Made by a program: the position numbers and the translations under genes | Part shown: piece after piece, positions 1 to 10,876 of the stretch | Position numbering within the stretch: position 1 is the stretch's first letter | How the letters are laid out: every line of letters begins with the position of its first letter | The notes under the pieces: model-generated | What the model was told of the DNA's origin: nothing | What the model saw: only the letters and a program-made list of their open reading frames with translations | Database searches by the model: none | Assembly (NCBI GenBank): GCA_015499995.1 | Contig: JADNRV010000023.1 | Coordinates: forward strand, 372,001 to 436,000 | Source: Flammula alnicola | Lineage: Eukaryota; Basidiomycota; Agaricomycetes; Agaricales; Strophariaceae | Direction: 5' to 3' | Length of the DNA stretch: 64,000 nt

Positions 1-1815
1 GTCGATGAAGTACTCGATGAAGTAACGCTGGTGCTAGACGATGATGCTGAACGAGTGCTAAGCGTTGGAAGAGGTGGGGGTCCGCCACCTTCACTAGTCA
101 CGGAGAACTAAGAACAATGAGTATCGAAGTCGAATGGTCAACGGAGATGAAGAACTTACGAAAATGGCATCATCAATTGCTCCATGCTCTATGACAGGCA
201 TCAAAGCAGGTTGATGATTGGCTGCCGACACAATGGAGGAGAGTCGATAAAAGCCGATAGGAAGTCCGCTATCCACAGTACCCGTAACTACTCCACCAAC
301 GGGGCCAATGGCATCAATTGTCTTGAAGAAATTGAAAAAAAGAGGATCGGTGGGGGTCTGGTCGTCGGATGGAATTGTCTCAATCACGACAAAGACGTGA
401 CCTATTATTTGACCCGACGGATTCAACTGCTGTGGAGCGGAAAGAAAGTTTGTGGCTGGATTGGTAATTTTTCCGAAGCCAAAATTAGTGATGTTGAGGG
501 ATATGTCGAAACTGGTATTTTCCTTCAAGGTGTCGTTGAATGCCGGGCTCGTAAATTTGACAGAGGGCTGAGTTAATAATACTAAGCCAGCTAGTAGTAA
601 ACAAATAACGAAAATAAACATACCATATTCTGCATTGAAGGCAGAATTCCCATAGGCGCTGGATTGCAAGATTCCGTCGATAACTGCGAGCCATTCGTGA
701 GGGGTACGTTTTGTAGAGCAGCACAATAATTTATAAAATTATTCGTCGAAGTCAGCGAGGGGGAGAAACCTTTATGGGTTTGAGAGAACGATCAAGGTTC
801 ATAGATTAGAGGCTCACCGTTAGCTGCAGCATTATCCGACTGCAAGCCATTTTGTGTGAATCCCGACGCAATGACAGAAGAGTCTAGAATTAGAGAAGTA
901 GTTGGATCTTGTCTTCGCGTTCTTGCTCCCATTGGGCGGCGGCTTTCACGTGCCTGACGCGACGATGTTGTTTGAAGATGTGTGTTATTTTTCCATCGTC
1001 GCCTGATCTCCTCAACTTCCCTTTTGCTGTTATTCACCACTGTAAACTAAGGGTTGTAATTATTTTAATTTGATGCAACACTCGAAATAACAGGTGCGCA
1101 CATAGACCACGTCGTTCAATGAACCACGTATCAGAGTTCCTACGACGACAGGTTGGTGGTTGGCGGCATGCACGCTTGCGGTCATTCTGTAGAATCCTTG
1201 AGGTAAACTGAGTTGTGATTGAGGGGTAGTCGCCGGAACTTCTGCAAAAAATGCAAATTTTGTTGGATCCGTGGGGGACCCCTGGCCAAAGGAGTCCAAT
1301 TCATCTACAACAAGATGATAATGTCCAATGACAAACCCATCCGAGCTAAGTTGCTGAGGAGCCGCGAGGAAGTTCTCTTGCGAATTAGCCACATTGCCAG
1401 TGGTCATGTTACTTGTTGCGAAAGCCACTGTGATGGGTGAATCTGCAGTGAAGACGTCGCCATTTCTCGGCTGTGCAAATCTCGTTGCGGGCATATGCTG
1501 AGTGCTCGGTATATGACCCATAGGGGCAGGATTGCATGAGCTGAGCTCCAGTTGTTTACCGTTCGTAATAGGAAGATTGGGCACAGTCGTGCAAAAATTG
1601 ATGAAGTTATTGGTCGAGGTCAACGACGGATTTTGAAGCTGATCTATTGAAGGTCGGTCATGTCATCTGTTTCGCCATTTCTCTGGACATACCGCCACTG
1701 GAACCGCTCTGTCCGTCATCAGCAAATCCTTTGGCGATAACTTGTGGAACCAGAGTCGTTGATGACTGTGATGTATCTTGGCGAGGAGTTTGTCTTCTTC
1801 GAGAAGTCTTAGCAC
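1..1815 (-). CDS. secreted-type protein with two tandem domains, partial at both ends
   Basis: I read this as one gene whose exons on the minus strand are 1815-1693, 1643-1102, 1046-818, 769-624, 567-160 and 107-1, joined by GT-AG introns that keep the frame. It holds two copies of a domain common in secreted Agaricomycete proteins of unknown function. Each copy begins PSLTSTNNFIN(F/Y)C, continues through SCNPAPMG, and contains APQQL, GFYR and ANHQP before ending in VVYFTV or AIFFSV. Before each copy is a linker sharing the pattern GA(K/R)T..RR and V(I)A.GF, with dibasic or tribasic sites. After the second copy comes a Ser/Thr/Pro-rich tail that leaves the window. The first exon, presumably with a signal peptide, was not found upstream of 1815. 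Function is unknown; the splice joins are inference. Confidence 0.7.
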
Positions 1816-3168
1816 CTATAAAAAAGGCATTACTCTATCAAATGAATGTTACAGGAGTTGCTGCAAGACATACTGAGAACGATTTCCTGTTCTTTTCGAT
1901 AGAAGGGACAGTTCCAAGCTGTTCTAAAAAACGTTGATCTGCCATGTCCCTCGAAAGTTGTTGACAAGGCTTGAAAAGAACGAAGTATAAGAGAGCAGTT
2001 TTCTGAAGAGAATGGCGTCAAAATCAGTGAGCGTTTTACTTTTCCGTAAGGTAAAGGCCAGCTTCGCCCTCAGGAAGAGGTGGGAGATCAAGACAGCTGT
2101 AGTGATCATCGATCATGCTCGACGTGGATTCTACCTGAACCGGGTATCACGGAAACAACCAGGTCTTTGAAGTGGAAGGGGTTTCAATGATGGGAAGTTT
2201 CACATCAATACCACCTTACCGCCTTAAAGCAAGCTGACCGAACCTGCATAGCGACGATGAGGATAACGGGTACTATGGTGATGAGAACTTGAAGGCCATT
2301 CGTTTTGGATCACTGGGAGTATGTTATGCATATGAAGTCGGATTTTCGCATGAGCAAAGATCTACCAACTAGAGAAACGAGCCTTTGCTTGAAATTATTC
2401 GCCATGCAACACGATACGTTCACGATTCAGTCCAGAAGTATTCGGTGCTCAGCGCGAGCGCTCAACGTTCAACGGCGATTTGTGATGGATCAATGCATGA
2501 AGTTGAGACTTGTTCAAGTTAACGTTGGGATCATCATTGCGTATGATGATCATTTAAAATTCTCACGGCTGTCTTTGTCCCTGTTGTCCGGCCCGCTGGT
2601 CACCGTCAGCGTACTAAATATAATTGTAGTAGTGGTCAAGTAGTGGTGCCCAACTGGTGCCAACGTTTTAGCACGCCCAGAGAGTTGGCTGAATATAATG
2701 GGGGGAAATTCAATCTGAGACCCTCTGTTTTGACCATGAAAACAACATGAAAGTGAGTTCAGGGTATCTAACAGTGAAGTTTCAAGGCTGTTATGTAATT
2801 AATTTTCTTCTCACTTTAACGAAATTTCCATGCAGCAGAGCAGGAATATCATCCCCTTCACTGCGACTTCGATTTCGATGAACATGGACGGACCTTAATT
2901 GTATGTGGCGTCCAGACCAAGAAAGTCAAATTCGAGGCGTTTTGGGTGATTTATTTCCGTGCCCGAGGTGCTGAGTTTGCCGATCATGCCGGCCGTTCTA
3001 TAGCATTCTATCCGCAACGTCATTTGTCAGGAAACTAGAACATGCATTACCGAGGTGTGGTATTTAACGGCCATCCAACGGCCATCTTCCTTACTTCCAC
3101 CTTCTTTCCATTGTCTCGCTAAACGGTCAACGTACATCATCCAGCAGCCTTAGAATCGAGCTGAAGCA
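1816..3168. other. intergenic stretch, no gene recognised
   Basis: Open frames here are short and show no family resemblance. The missing 5' exon of the minus-strand secreted-type gene probably lies in roughly 1816-2110. The end nearest 3169 is the promoter and leader of the FMP52-like gene. Confidence 0.5.
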
Positions 3169-4340
3169 ATGGCAGGTGTGTCCGTTCTGTGTGTGATGAC
3201 TCCCCTATAATTTCATCTCAACCATTCTGTTGCGTACAGTTTCACAAAGTGCAGTTATCATCGGAGCGACTGGCCAGACAGGACGTCACGTTCTTCAAAA
3301 CCTCCTCGCATCACCTCATTTCACGCGTGTCGGCGAGTATGGTCGCAGACTGACTCCAAAAGACCAAATCACCACAGGGTCTGACAAACTGGAGCAGAAA
3401 GTCATTGACTTCGAGAAACTCCAAGAATCGGGATTGAGTCAAGGAAACTGGGATGTTGTGTTTATCACGTACGTTCTCTTTTTTTTAAATATCGTCTTCA
3501 TTAGTACTGCTAGTTAGCCACGGACATACATTTAATGTTAACATTTTCATTGCAGGTTGGGCACAACGAAGGCCAATGCCGGCAGCGCTGAGGCTTTCGA
3601 GAAGATTGACAGAGAGTCAGTTACTTACTCTCAATCGTTGGTCTTTTCGATATGCTAAACGTCTCTTCTCCCAGATATGTCATCAACGCCGCGAAAGCAG
3701 CAAGGAACCCTGACTCGACCACTCAACAACGTATTGTGTACCTTTCCGTACGACTATTCGTTCTTGCAGTCAATTTCTTATGCTAACCTTTGCATTGCAT
3801 AGTCAACTGGAGCCAACTCCACTTCATCATTCCTGTATCCCAGGTTAGACCAATATTCCTCTATTTTTGGACCGTATTACATCATTGTATTCGACAACTA
3901 GGAGCAAAGGGCTCACCGAGGAAGGACTGGCCAATATAGGCTACTCTGAAACTATCGTCTTCCGACCAGGCTTCCTGGCTGGCACTCAAAGGAAGGACTT
4001 CAGACTGGCAGAAAGTGTCTTTGGGTAAGCACTTCTATAAAGTATCAGGAGATATTCACGAACCATCATCCACCGCTCCAGCAAAATATCGGGACTCTTG
4101 TCTCATGTCAGCTCTTCTCTGGAAATTCAAGTATGCTATTTACTCTGTTGGTCTTTTTTTCGTAGCATCTCACAATTAAAATAGGTCTCCACCCTCGGAC
4201 GGGCAATATATCTTGCAGGCAAACTTGGAACGGAAAACCTCCCGTCCGCAGTAAACGCAACCCAAGAGGTCAAGGGCGATGCAAAGCGCACGGTTATCAA
4301 CAACGCAGGTGCTCTCAAATTGGCAGAATCGAAGGATTAG
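3169..4340 (+). CDS. FMP52: FMP52-like NAD(P)-binding Rossmann protein
   Basis: This gene of about seven exons encodes a short-chain NAD(P)-binding protein of the FMP52/TIP30 group; in yeast, Fmp52 is associated with the mitochondrial outer membrane. The first exon is only seven bases (3169-3175) and splices to 3240, giving M-A-V followed by the dinucleotide-binding motif GATGQTGR near residue 10. Later exons contain YLSSTGANSTSSF and a Y-P-R-S-K-G segment matching the family's Tyr/Lys region, then RPGFLAGTQR. The C-terminal exon ends in LAESKD at the stop at 4340. The small first exon is supported by the in-frame join and by how close the glycine motif lies to the N-terminus, as in relatives. 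Exact substrate is unknown for the family. Confidence 0.85.
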
Positions 4341-4927
4341 AAGTAGAAAACTCTTTCTCAAAGTTGTAGCTCATAACGTCTATGCCATCTCTGTAATGTC
4401 CCCTTCATGCTCGAATTCTAATGTCGACCGTTTCCTATTTATGTCGTTGGCACGAAGGTTTTACTCAGGTGTGATGCGCCTACATGAGCGCTTCGGAGAA
4501 GCGGAGCGCTCTCAAGATGCATGATGCAGGCAGCTCATATAGAATTAATTAACAATATGACGGATCCATTTAAACGGCTCCAAAGGAAGGATAAGGATAG
4601 CAAAGTATAATTGAGAGATAACGGTGTTGATAGCGTGAGGAATGATACACAAAGGTAAAGAACGCAAATAGAGTAGGTATAAAAACAGATAAGTGGATTA
4701 TGATGAAGCTTAAGGAATGGACAGGTTTGATAACATTTTCGTAGCGGCGATGGGATAATGGATACATGGGTAATGTCGGTCGAGATATGTTGGGTCGTGG
4801 TCGTTGCAGTGGGTATTGATAATGATAACAATTGGTGATAATGTGGTTACCGGTAACTGGGTATAAGGATACGCAACGTCGAAAAGAATAGAATAAGACA
4901 CGAAACCATTGTGAAAAAATGAGCAGA
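4341..4927. other. convergent 3' intergenic region
   Basis: Two genes converge here, one ending at 4340 on plus and one at 4928 on minus. The sequence is AT-rich, with no supported gene, and presumably holds both 3' untranslated regions and poly(A) signals. Confidence 0.5.
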
Positions 4928-7137
4928 TTAACCACTTCTCCGGGAAGTTGATCGAGTCTGCTGCGACGTTTTCGTGCTGAAAAGAGGTAATGAAATAGAA
5001 TATCGTTTCGTCAGTCCTCGAAGTTTGCTGTAAGTCCTACTTCGAGCAGAATTTTGCCGGTTCATTGCCCCACTAGGCTCGGCACGGTCTGACGAGGCGG
5101 TTGATGTTTGAGGTGAGGATGTCGGCGAAGGCTGTGACATTTGTGGCTTAACGGCATCGGCGTTCATCCAAATGGAAGGTATGCTTTTCGAAGGGTCTCT
5201 CGGGGGTGGCCGAGGAGGTGCAGTGTAAGTGTGATACATTGAAGCGAAGTTTTGTGCAGGTACTGGCGTCCGGGGCACGAGCTGGATCTCTGACGCAGAA
5301 GGGTTTTGACTTTTCAGGCGTAGATACAAATCGTCCGCTGCACGGCCTCGATACGCCTCTGGCGAGGTTGGCGAGCGATAGCCACCAGTGCGCACACTGT
5401 CCAGGCTCGCCTGCCGCCGGAGGGACGGGCTGATACGCGGGTCGAAATGCAGTATCGCTGAAGATGCATTGGCGGACGAGGAGCTCATAACGCCGTTGAA
5501 CGACGAAAATTGAAGGGGCAGCTCCGGGACAGGCGGGTATTCCTCGTGCGGCGTCTTTGCGCGCCCACTGCTGTGCTTCCTCGTATGCCCCGTGTTCAGA
5601 CGCAGGCTGCTCTCTGATCTTCGATGACTCCTCCTCTTCGCGGCATGCACCGAGGTGGTGTGGTTCGATTCTGCTGTCCATGCACTCCTATGGCTACGGG
5701 TGCTCTTGCCGCTACGCGTACTTCGCGTACTTCTGATACTGACCGTGTCGGGTACATCAGCCGCCTCCGTTTCTTTCGGATTCAAGTGTACAGGCGGCGG
5801 GAAGGTGAAGTGAGGTGATGAGGGGGATGTCGGCGAGGCCGGAGACAGCGGAGATTTGGGTGTGGTGGAATGCACCGATGTGAAAGCTAGCAGTGTGGGC
5901 GTCATCGGCAAGGGAATTGATGAGCGTCGGTTCTGGATGGTGGATTTCGGCACTGGGACGATTTCTGCGGTCTCTATGACTGCCTCGGCATCATCCTCGG
6001 CAATCGCAGCCTCGTAGTCGTCCAGCTCTCCAGCCATCTTTTCAGCCTCTTTCCATGCATCTTCAAGTTCGGCTTCGAGCTGCGCTATTCGCTCCTTTGC
6101 AGCTGTTAGATCAGCAGTCCGCCGTGCGTAACTTGTGTTGAGCTATTTCAAAGGATTACACAATATCGAGAGATCATGAAGGAATAATACGTACTTTGCG
6201 CAACGCAATGGCCAAGGCACTTCCCCAATGAATGTCAATGAGCTTGTTTATTTGAGCCACTTGGTCGTTGATTTTTATAATTTCGTCCAAGTGTTTGTCG
6301 CACTCCGCTATCGTGTCAGCCAGCTGAGAGGCCAATGTGGCAACAACGGACACGCCATCACTCCCGTCTTTTTGTTGCCCAAGAGTGGTGGAGTTTAGAG
6401 CGTGGAATAACATAGTCCTTCGGTGAACAAGAAATCGATATTTTGACTGCGTCAAGGCTTTTAATGAATCCAATCTCGCTAACTCGGCAGGCAGGACCGT
6501 ATCAAGATTCTCCACCGTGAGGAGGCGAATGAAGGATTCCCGTGCTGACGACCTTATCGCTCTCGATACAATCCCTTGTAGCTCCTGAGAGTCGACCGTC
6601 CCTATATATTTCATTTCGTCAGACAGACGTCTAGCAGATATGGTCGAGAGAAAATCATACACATAGCAGCTTCCATGGGTAACCCTTTCCATGGAACAGG
6701 TGTAGTCTCGAACTTGATTGCTGGAGGTGGTGTCAATTTTGGAGGAGGTGCAACGACTGCGACGACCTTTGCTGCAGGTGGAACTTGAACTTGCGAAGAA
6801 GACGCTGCAGGAAGCTCGTCGTAATATGCGGGGGCTGTGTCTGGCGAAGACGGTTCTTCTGTCAATGGAGGAAGGGATTTACGGGCAGACGCGATCGAGG
6901 GTTCTGGTGATGACGGTGAAGGTGACACCGATATGGCGGCGGGGCTGATCACGGCGCTTGACCCCCAAACTCCGGCAGATCCAAAGCCTCTAGAGGCGGG
7001 GACGTTAGGCCATTTTCCAGAATATGAGAGGCCCGTAAACTGCTCTGTCGCGTCCTCGGCCCCATGGGGGCTATATGCGGGCGGTTCAAGAACGTGCTCA
7101 CGCGCGACGAGCTCCGAACGCTGGCGGAATCTGACAT
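4928..7137 (-). CDS. conserved fungal coiled-coil protein, function unknown
   Basis: At least three exons read on the minus strand. The N-terminal part (from 7137, M-S-D-S-A-S) is Ser/Pro-rich with EPPAYSP. A helical middle follows from about 6660 (RLSDEMKYIGTVDSQELQ), running through a long charged region to the splice at 6174. The next exon begins LNTSYARR and carries a heptad-like segment (AKERIAQLEAELEDAWKEAE). The C-terminal third is Ser/Thr/Pro-rich and ends TSRRSG at 4928. Starting at 7137 requires one extra base near 7094 (a G run) to join M-S-D-S to the main frame; otherwise the true first exon lies further upstream. I do not recognise a named family; the coiled coil suggests a scaffold or cytoskeletal role, which is inference only. 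Confidence 0.7.
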
Positions 7138-8502
7138 GATTTACTGCCAAGGTGGTAGTAACACGGGTTTCGTCGACAAAAAGAGCGGAAAACGGAGATA
7201 GGGTGTATCTTAACTTTGGCCAATTAAGAACCGTTAGAAAAGGCGGAGAAGGAATATGAATGAGCCTCAAGCTTCAAGGTCTGTGCCAGCCTCACAGATG
7301 GCTCTCAGAGGAAAACACAAGGGACGTGGGTAGCTATTTCGACGGCTCAATCAGGTTTTATCGTGGGAATATGTGTCAACAACATCACCAAGTTCATGGC
7401 ACTCTGTGCTGGCTTTCAGTGCAACTTAAGCTTCAACCACACTTGGCAACTGCTTCCTTTCCAACTTGTATAGCGCTATCCATGTCGTCTCCGTAATGAA
7501 TACTCAACTGCCCGCAGTTCTATGCCGAATCTATCAATTGGTTCCGTGTCAAAACGAGTGTCAGGCTTAGAAGCTCATGTGCACTGTCGATGCGTTGGTC
7601 TGCGGGAATGGCCTGTGATTCTTTCTTGAGGCTTTGAGTCTCAATAAAAGGCATTTACAACTATTCAATTTAGGCCCATTGGTCTTGTCTGGGCGAGCAA
7701 CAGCAAGAAGGCAAATGGTACTTGGGGATGGTGAGCTTGCGCATTTCTTTCAAAGATTGAACGTTGAGTGTCTGACGCGTTTGACCCTCGATTCTATCCG
7801 ATTATATCATATTACAAGTAGCCTGCGCCAGCTTGTTTTTGCCCTATTCCCAAGCGGAGTCGTTCAGTGATGCAGATTCGATTCAATTGATGTCAAAAGA
7901 TACCTTTGTACGGCCAGCATCGTTAGACTATTGCCATGAAGTGGGTTCATTCAATCTGTCGTTAATCTGATTGTGATTGACCTGCAAGCACTGGTGTTCA
8001 GAGTAGACTTCTCGACGTGTGTTACCGTCTGCAGTGGTGTTTGATTTTGGACGCAAAGGCTTATTATGGTTTCCTTTTATCCGGGCATTTCTGTTGATAA
8101 TTTGCTTCTGTATTCGGAACAGGGTGTCGAACCACTATCCACAATAAATCGGCCAAGAGCTAATGCGGTCGGCGACGGAAGTGTCGTGTAAAATTATATC
8201 ACGTGATCCCGACACATTGACACTATCAACTCCTGGGAAGAGAACTCATGCCTGAATTTAAAGAAAAGAAGCATCTACTCGGTCAACCCGAAATCTTTCC
8301 TATGTAGGCGAATCCTTATCTGCTGTGATGTGCTGATACCAACCATTTGAATGACTCAGGGCACGCTGAAGGTTCTACTGCTTCGGGCTACAGTTATCTG
8401 GGGTCCCATTTGCGACTTTACGTAGACTCCGCTCGTCTCAACTATAAAGTTATTTCAAGTCATCAATGCATTACTACTTATCACCCGCCGCGCAGGATCA
8501 TC
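7138..8502. other. divergent intergenic region, promoter of nitrate transporter
   Basis: No gene was found between the minus-strand coiled-coil gene and the plus-strand transporter. The part near the transporter has GATA-factor core sites: CTTATC at 8315-8320 and TTATCT at 8394-8399 (both read GATAA on the minus strand). A CACGTG palindrome lies near 8200. The nitrite reductase gene that often neighbours this transporter is not present here. Confidence 0.5.
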
Positions 8503-10462
8503 ATGGAAGATCGTGGACCCCCAAAATTCGCCTTTGCACATATCTGGCAACCAGCCGTCGTCAATCCCATTAACTTAAAAAGCTACACTTTACCGATTCT
8601 CAATCTCAAAGACCCATATGCGCGATCATTCCATTTGAGTTGGCGTATGTACTTAGTTCCAACTTACTCGCTTGGAATTCAATCTTATTTTTTTCAGTGG
8701 GATTCTTCGTCGCATTTCTTTCGTGGTTTGCGTTCCCTCCATTGATCCCGGATGCCATAAAATCCGACCTCCAACTGACAAACGCTCAAGTCGCTAACTC
8801 TAACATCATCGCCTTGATATCAACCTTTGTTGTCCGTCTCTTCATTGGCCCGTTCGTTGATCGGTATGGGCCCAGGAAGGTCATGGCTGCTCTTCTCGTC
8901 ATTGGAGCCATCCCATCCGGCCTCGCTGGTACTGCTCGCAGCGCTTCTACTCTCTATGTTATCAGGTTTTTTATCGGTGTACTTGGAGCAACCTTCGTCC
9001 CATGTCAAGCGTGGACCTCAGTTTTCTTTGACAAGAGCTGTGTTGGAACAGCGAATGCTCTTGTTGGTGGTTGGGGTGAGTTTATTGCACGAGTCTGAAG
9101 TCGGTCCTTTGGCTGACCGTCAGATACTGCTCACAGGAAACATGGGGTCAGTTTCTTATTCGTGTTTTCTCGTCAATAAAATTTTCCATGTCCACCCTCT
9201 GTTCCTGCATTTAGGGGCGGAGTGACGTTCGCCGTTATGGCCAGTTTATACGACAGTCTCAGGAAGCTAGGCTTGTCACAACATATTGCTTGGAGAGCAT
9301 CCTTTGCAATTGTTCCGTAAGTGGTCTCCTGTCTCATAGACTTAGTGCTCGCTGATGCAAAATATAACGACTGAGCAGTACGCCTATTCTTCTATTCGTC
9401 GCAGCGTTGACCCTTATCTTCGGTCAAGATCACCCAGCCGGAAAATGGTCTGAGCGTCACAATACACCAGCAACCCAGATCTCTGTCGCGCATGGCCGCG
9501 AAGTGTATTTTGACCGTGATGAAAAGCGCACTACTCAAGATAAAGAAGGCTCCGTTGAACAAGGAAAAATCATTGTGCATCCGGTCGAATATCCTAATTC
9601 GGACCCTCCATTCCAGTCCGTGGTCGATGTAGCGGTGAACGAGCCTCTCACCGCCGAAACCTCCTTCAAAATCATCATCAATCCTCTAACGTGGCTTCCT
9701 GCTCTGGCCTATCTCACAACATTCGGTCTAGAGTTGGCTATCGATGCCAACATGGCTAATGTTCTTTTCACGCTGTATAGCAAAAGAATCCATGGTTTTG
9801 ATCAAACGACGGCAGGATATTACACGTCAATCTTGTGCGTTTTCACATCTTATCTTTGCGTTATCTGTATTCCTTTCCAACTGAATACTCCAGCGGTCTT
9901 CTCAATATCGTCACCCGACCTTTAGGAGGATATATCGGTGATCGCGTTTATCAACGTTTCGGCACCAAAGCGAAGAAGTATTGGACCCTGGGATGCGGTC
10001 TACTCATGGGAGCATTCTGCATTGGAGGTGGGTTTTATCTAACCGATAATACGAGTCCCACGGAGCTTCCCCATTGTGAGTCTTCGAATGCTTCGCCTTC
10101 TCTTCTGTGGCTGAAAGACCATTGACTGAATTATCAGTGTCAACTCTGATGGGAATCTTCTCCATCGCGGCGACCTTCTCTGAACTTGGTAATGGGGCCA
10201 ATTTTGCCCTCGTTCCACACTGCAACCCCTACAACAACGTAATCCTTGCTCACACCATCCCTATTCTAATTCCAACTGACAAAAATTCATACAGGGCGTA
10301 ATGTCAGGAATGGTTGGCTCGTTGGGCAATCTGGGTGGTATCATCTTTGCATTGGTGTTTCGATTCCAGACTGAGCAAGGAAAGGCCTTTTGGATCGTGG
10401 GTGTCATCTGCGTGGCAATTAATGCCTGCCTAATGGTAGTCCCTATCCCAAAGGACTACTAG
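8503..10462 (+). CDS. NRT2: high-affinity nitrate transporter, NNP/MFS family
   Basis: Imports nitrate across the plasma membrane by proton symport (known for fungal NrtA/CrnA relatives). ATG at 8503; exon 1 ends at 8644 and exon 2 starts at 8698, giving LSWLGFFVAFLSWFAFPPL, the conserved first membrane helix of the family. Helix 2-3 shows GPFVDRYGPRKVM, the MFS loop motif. A micro-exon near 9139 supplies the nitrate signature WGNMGGGVTF. A long hydrophilic central loop (about 9415-9670) between helices 6 and 7 is typical of fungal members. The second signature GSLGNLGG occurs near 10320, and the protein ends VPIPKDY at 10462. Length is about 505 residues, the usual size. It lies 414 bp upstream of nitrate reductase on the same strand, with GATA sites on both sides. 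Confidence 0.93.
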
Positions 10463-10876
10463 CTTAGTAGCTAGTATCTTTGGGATGTACAAGTGATAGG
10501 TATCTTCATGTAATGCTACAAGGTTGGTAGTACATACAGTGTATGCAGCAGTTCTTATCGAGCGACAGGGTTTCATCGAGATAAGCACCACCTTCGATTC
10601 CGCCAAAGATGAGAAATGTCGCTAAAAGTAGAACTCGTTATCTACACCCCTGGATTGGTATTAATTCAATACCTCGCACCGCTTATCAGCAAATAGGACC
10701 TATCTCGTGAGCAGACTTCCAACAATTTGAACAAAAGCGAGCAATGAAGAGTGCCGTCGCTTTCAAATTTAAATTAAATAAACGTTAACCAACCGCTAGT
10801 CATTTGTCACCGCTCAAGACCTCCAACGCTAAATCCCTCAAGCACAACCCACAATTGATTCCACGAGCCAATACAC
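10463..10876 (+). promoter_or_regulatory. nitrate reductase promoter rich in GATA-factor sites
   Basis: This 414-bp gap between transporter and reductase contains at least six HGATAR sites counted on both strands: TGATAG 10494-10499, CTTATCG 10554-10560, AGATAA 10578-10583, TTATCT about 10638-10643, CTTATCAG about 10682-10689 and CTATCT 10700-10705. AreA/Nit2-type GATA activators bind such sites to switch on nitrate genes when ammonium is scarce (established in ascomycetes; inferred here). No pathway-specific NirA-like site was identified. Confidence 0.6.

Noticed and set aside
1640..1830. An alternative reading of the exon near 1693-1815 in another frame gives a plausible protein segment ending in DRAVPVA
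   Set aside because: It splices in phase 0 to the same next exon, but the chosen phase-1 reading matches the linker before the second domain (GA(K/R)T..RR, V.A.GF), which the alternative does not.
2305..2643. Open frame of 112 codons on plus
   Set aside because: No motif or family resemblance, and no neighbouring exon supports it.
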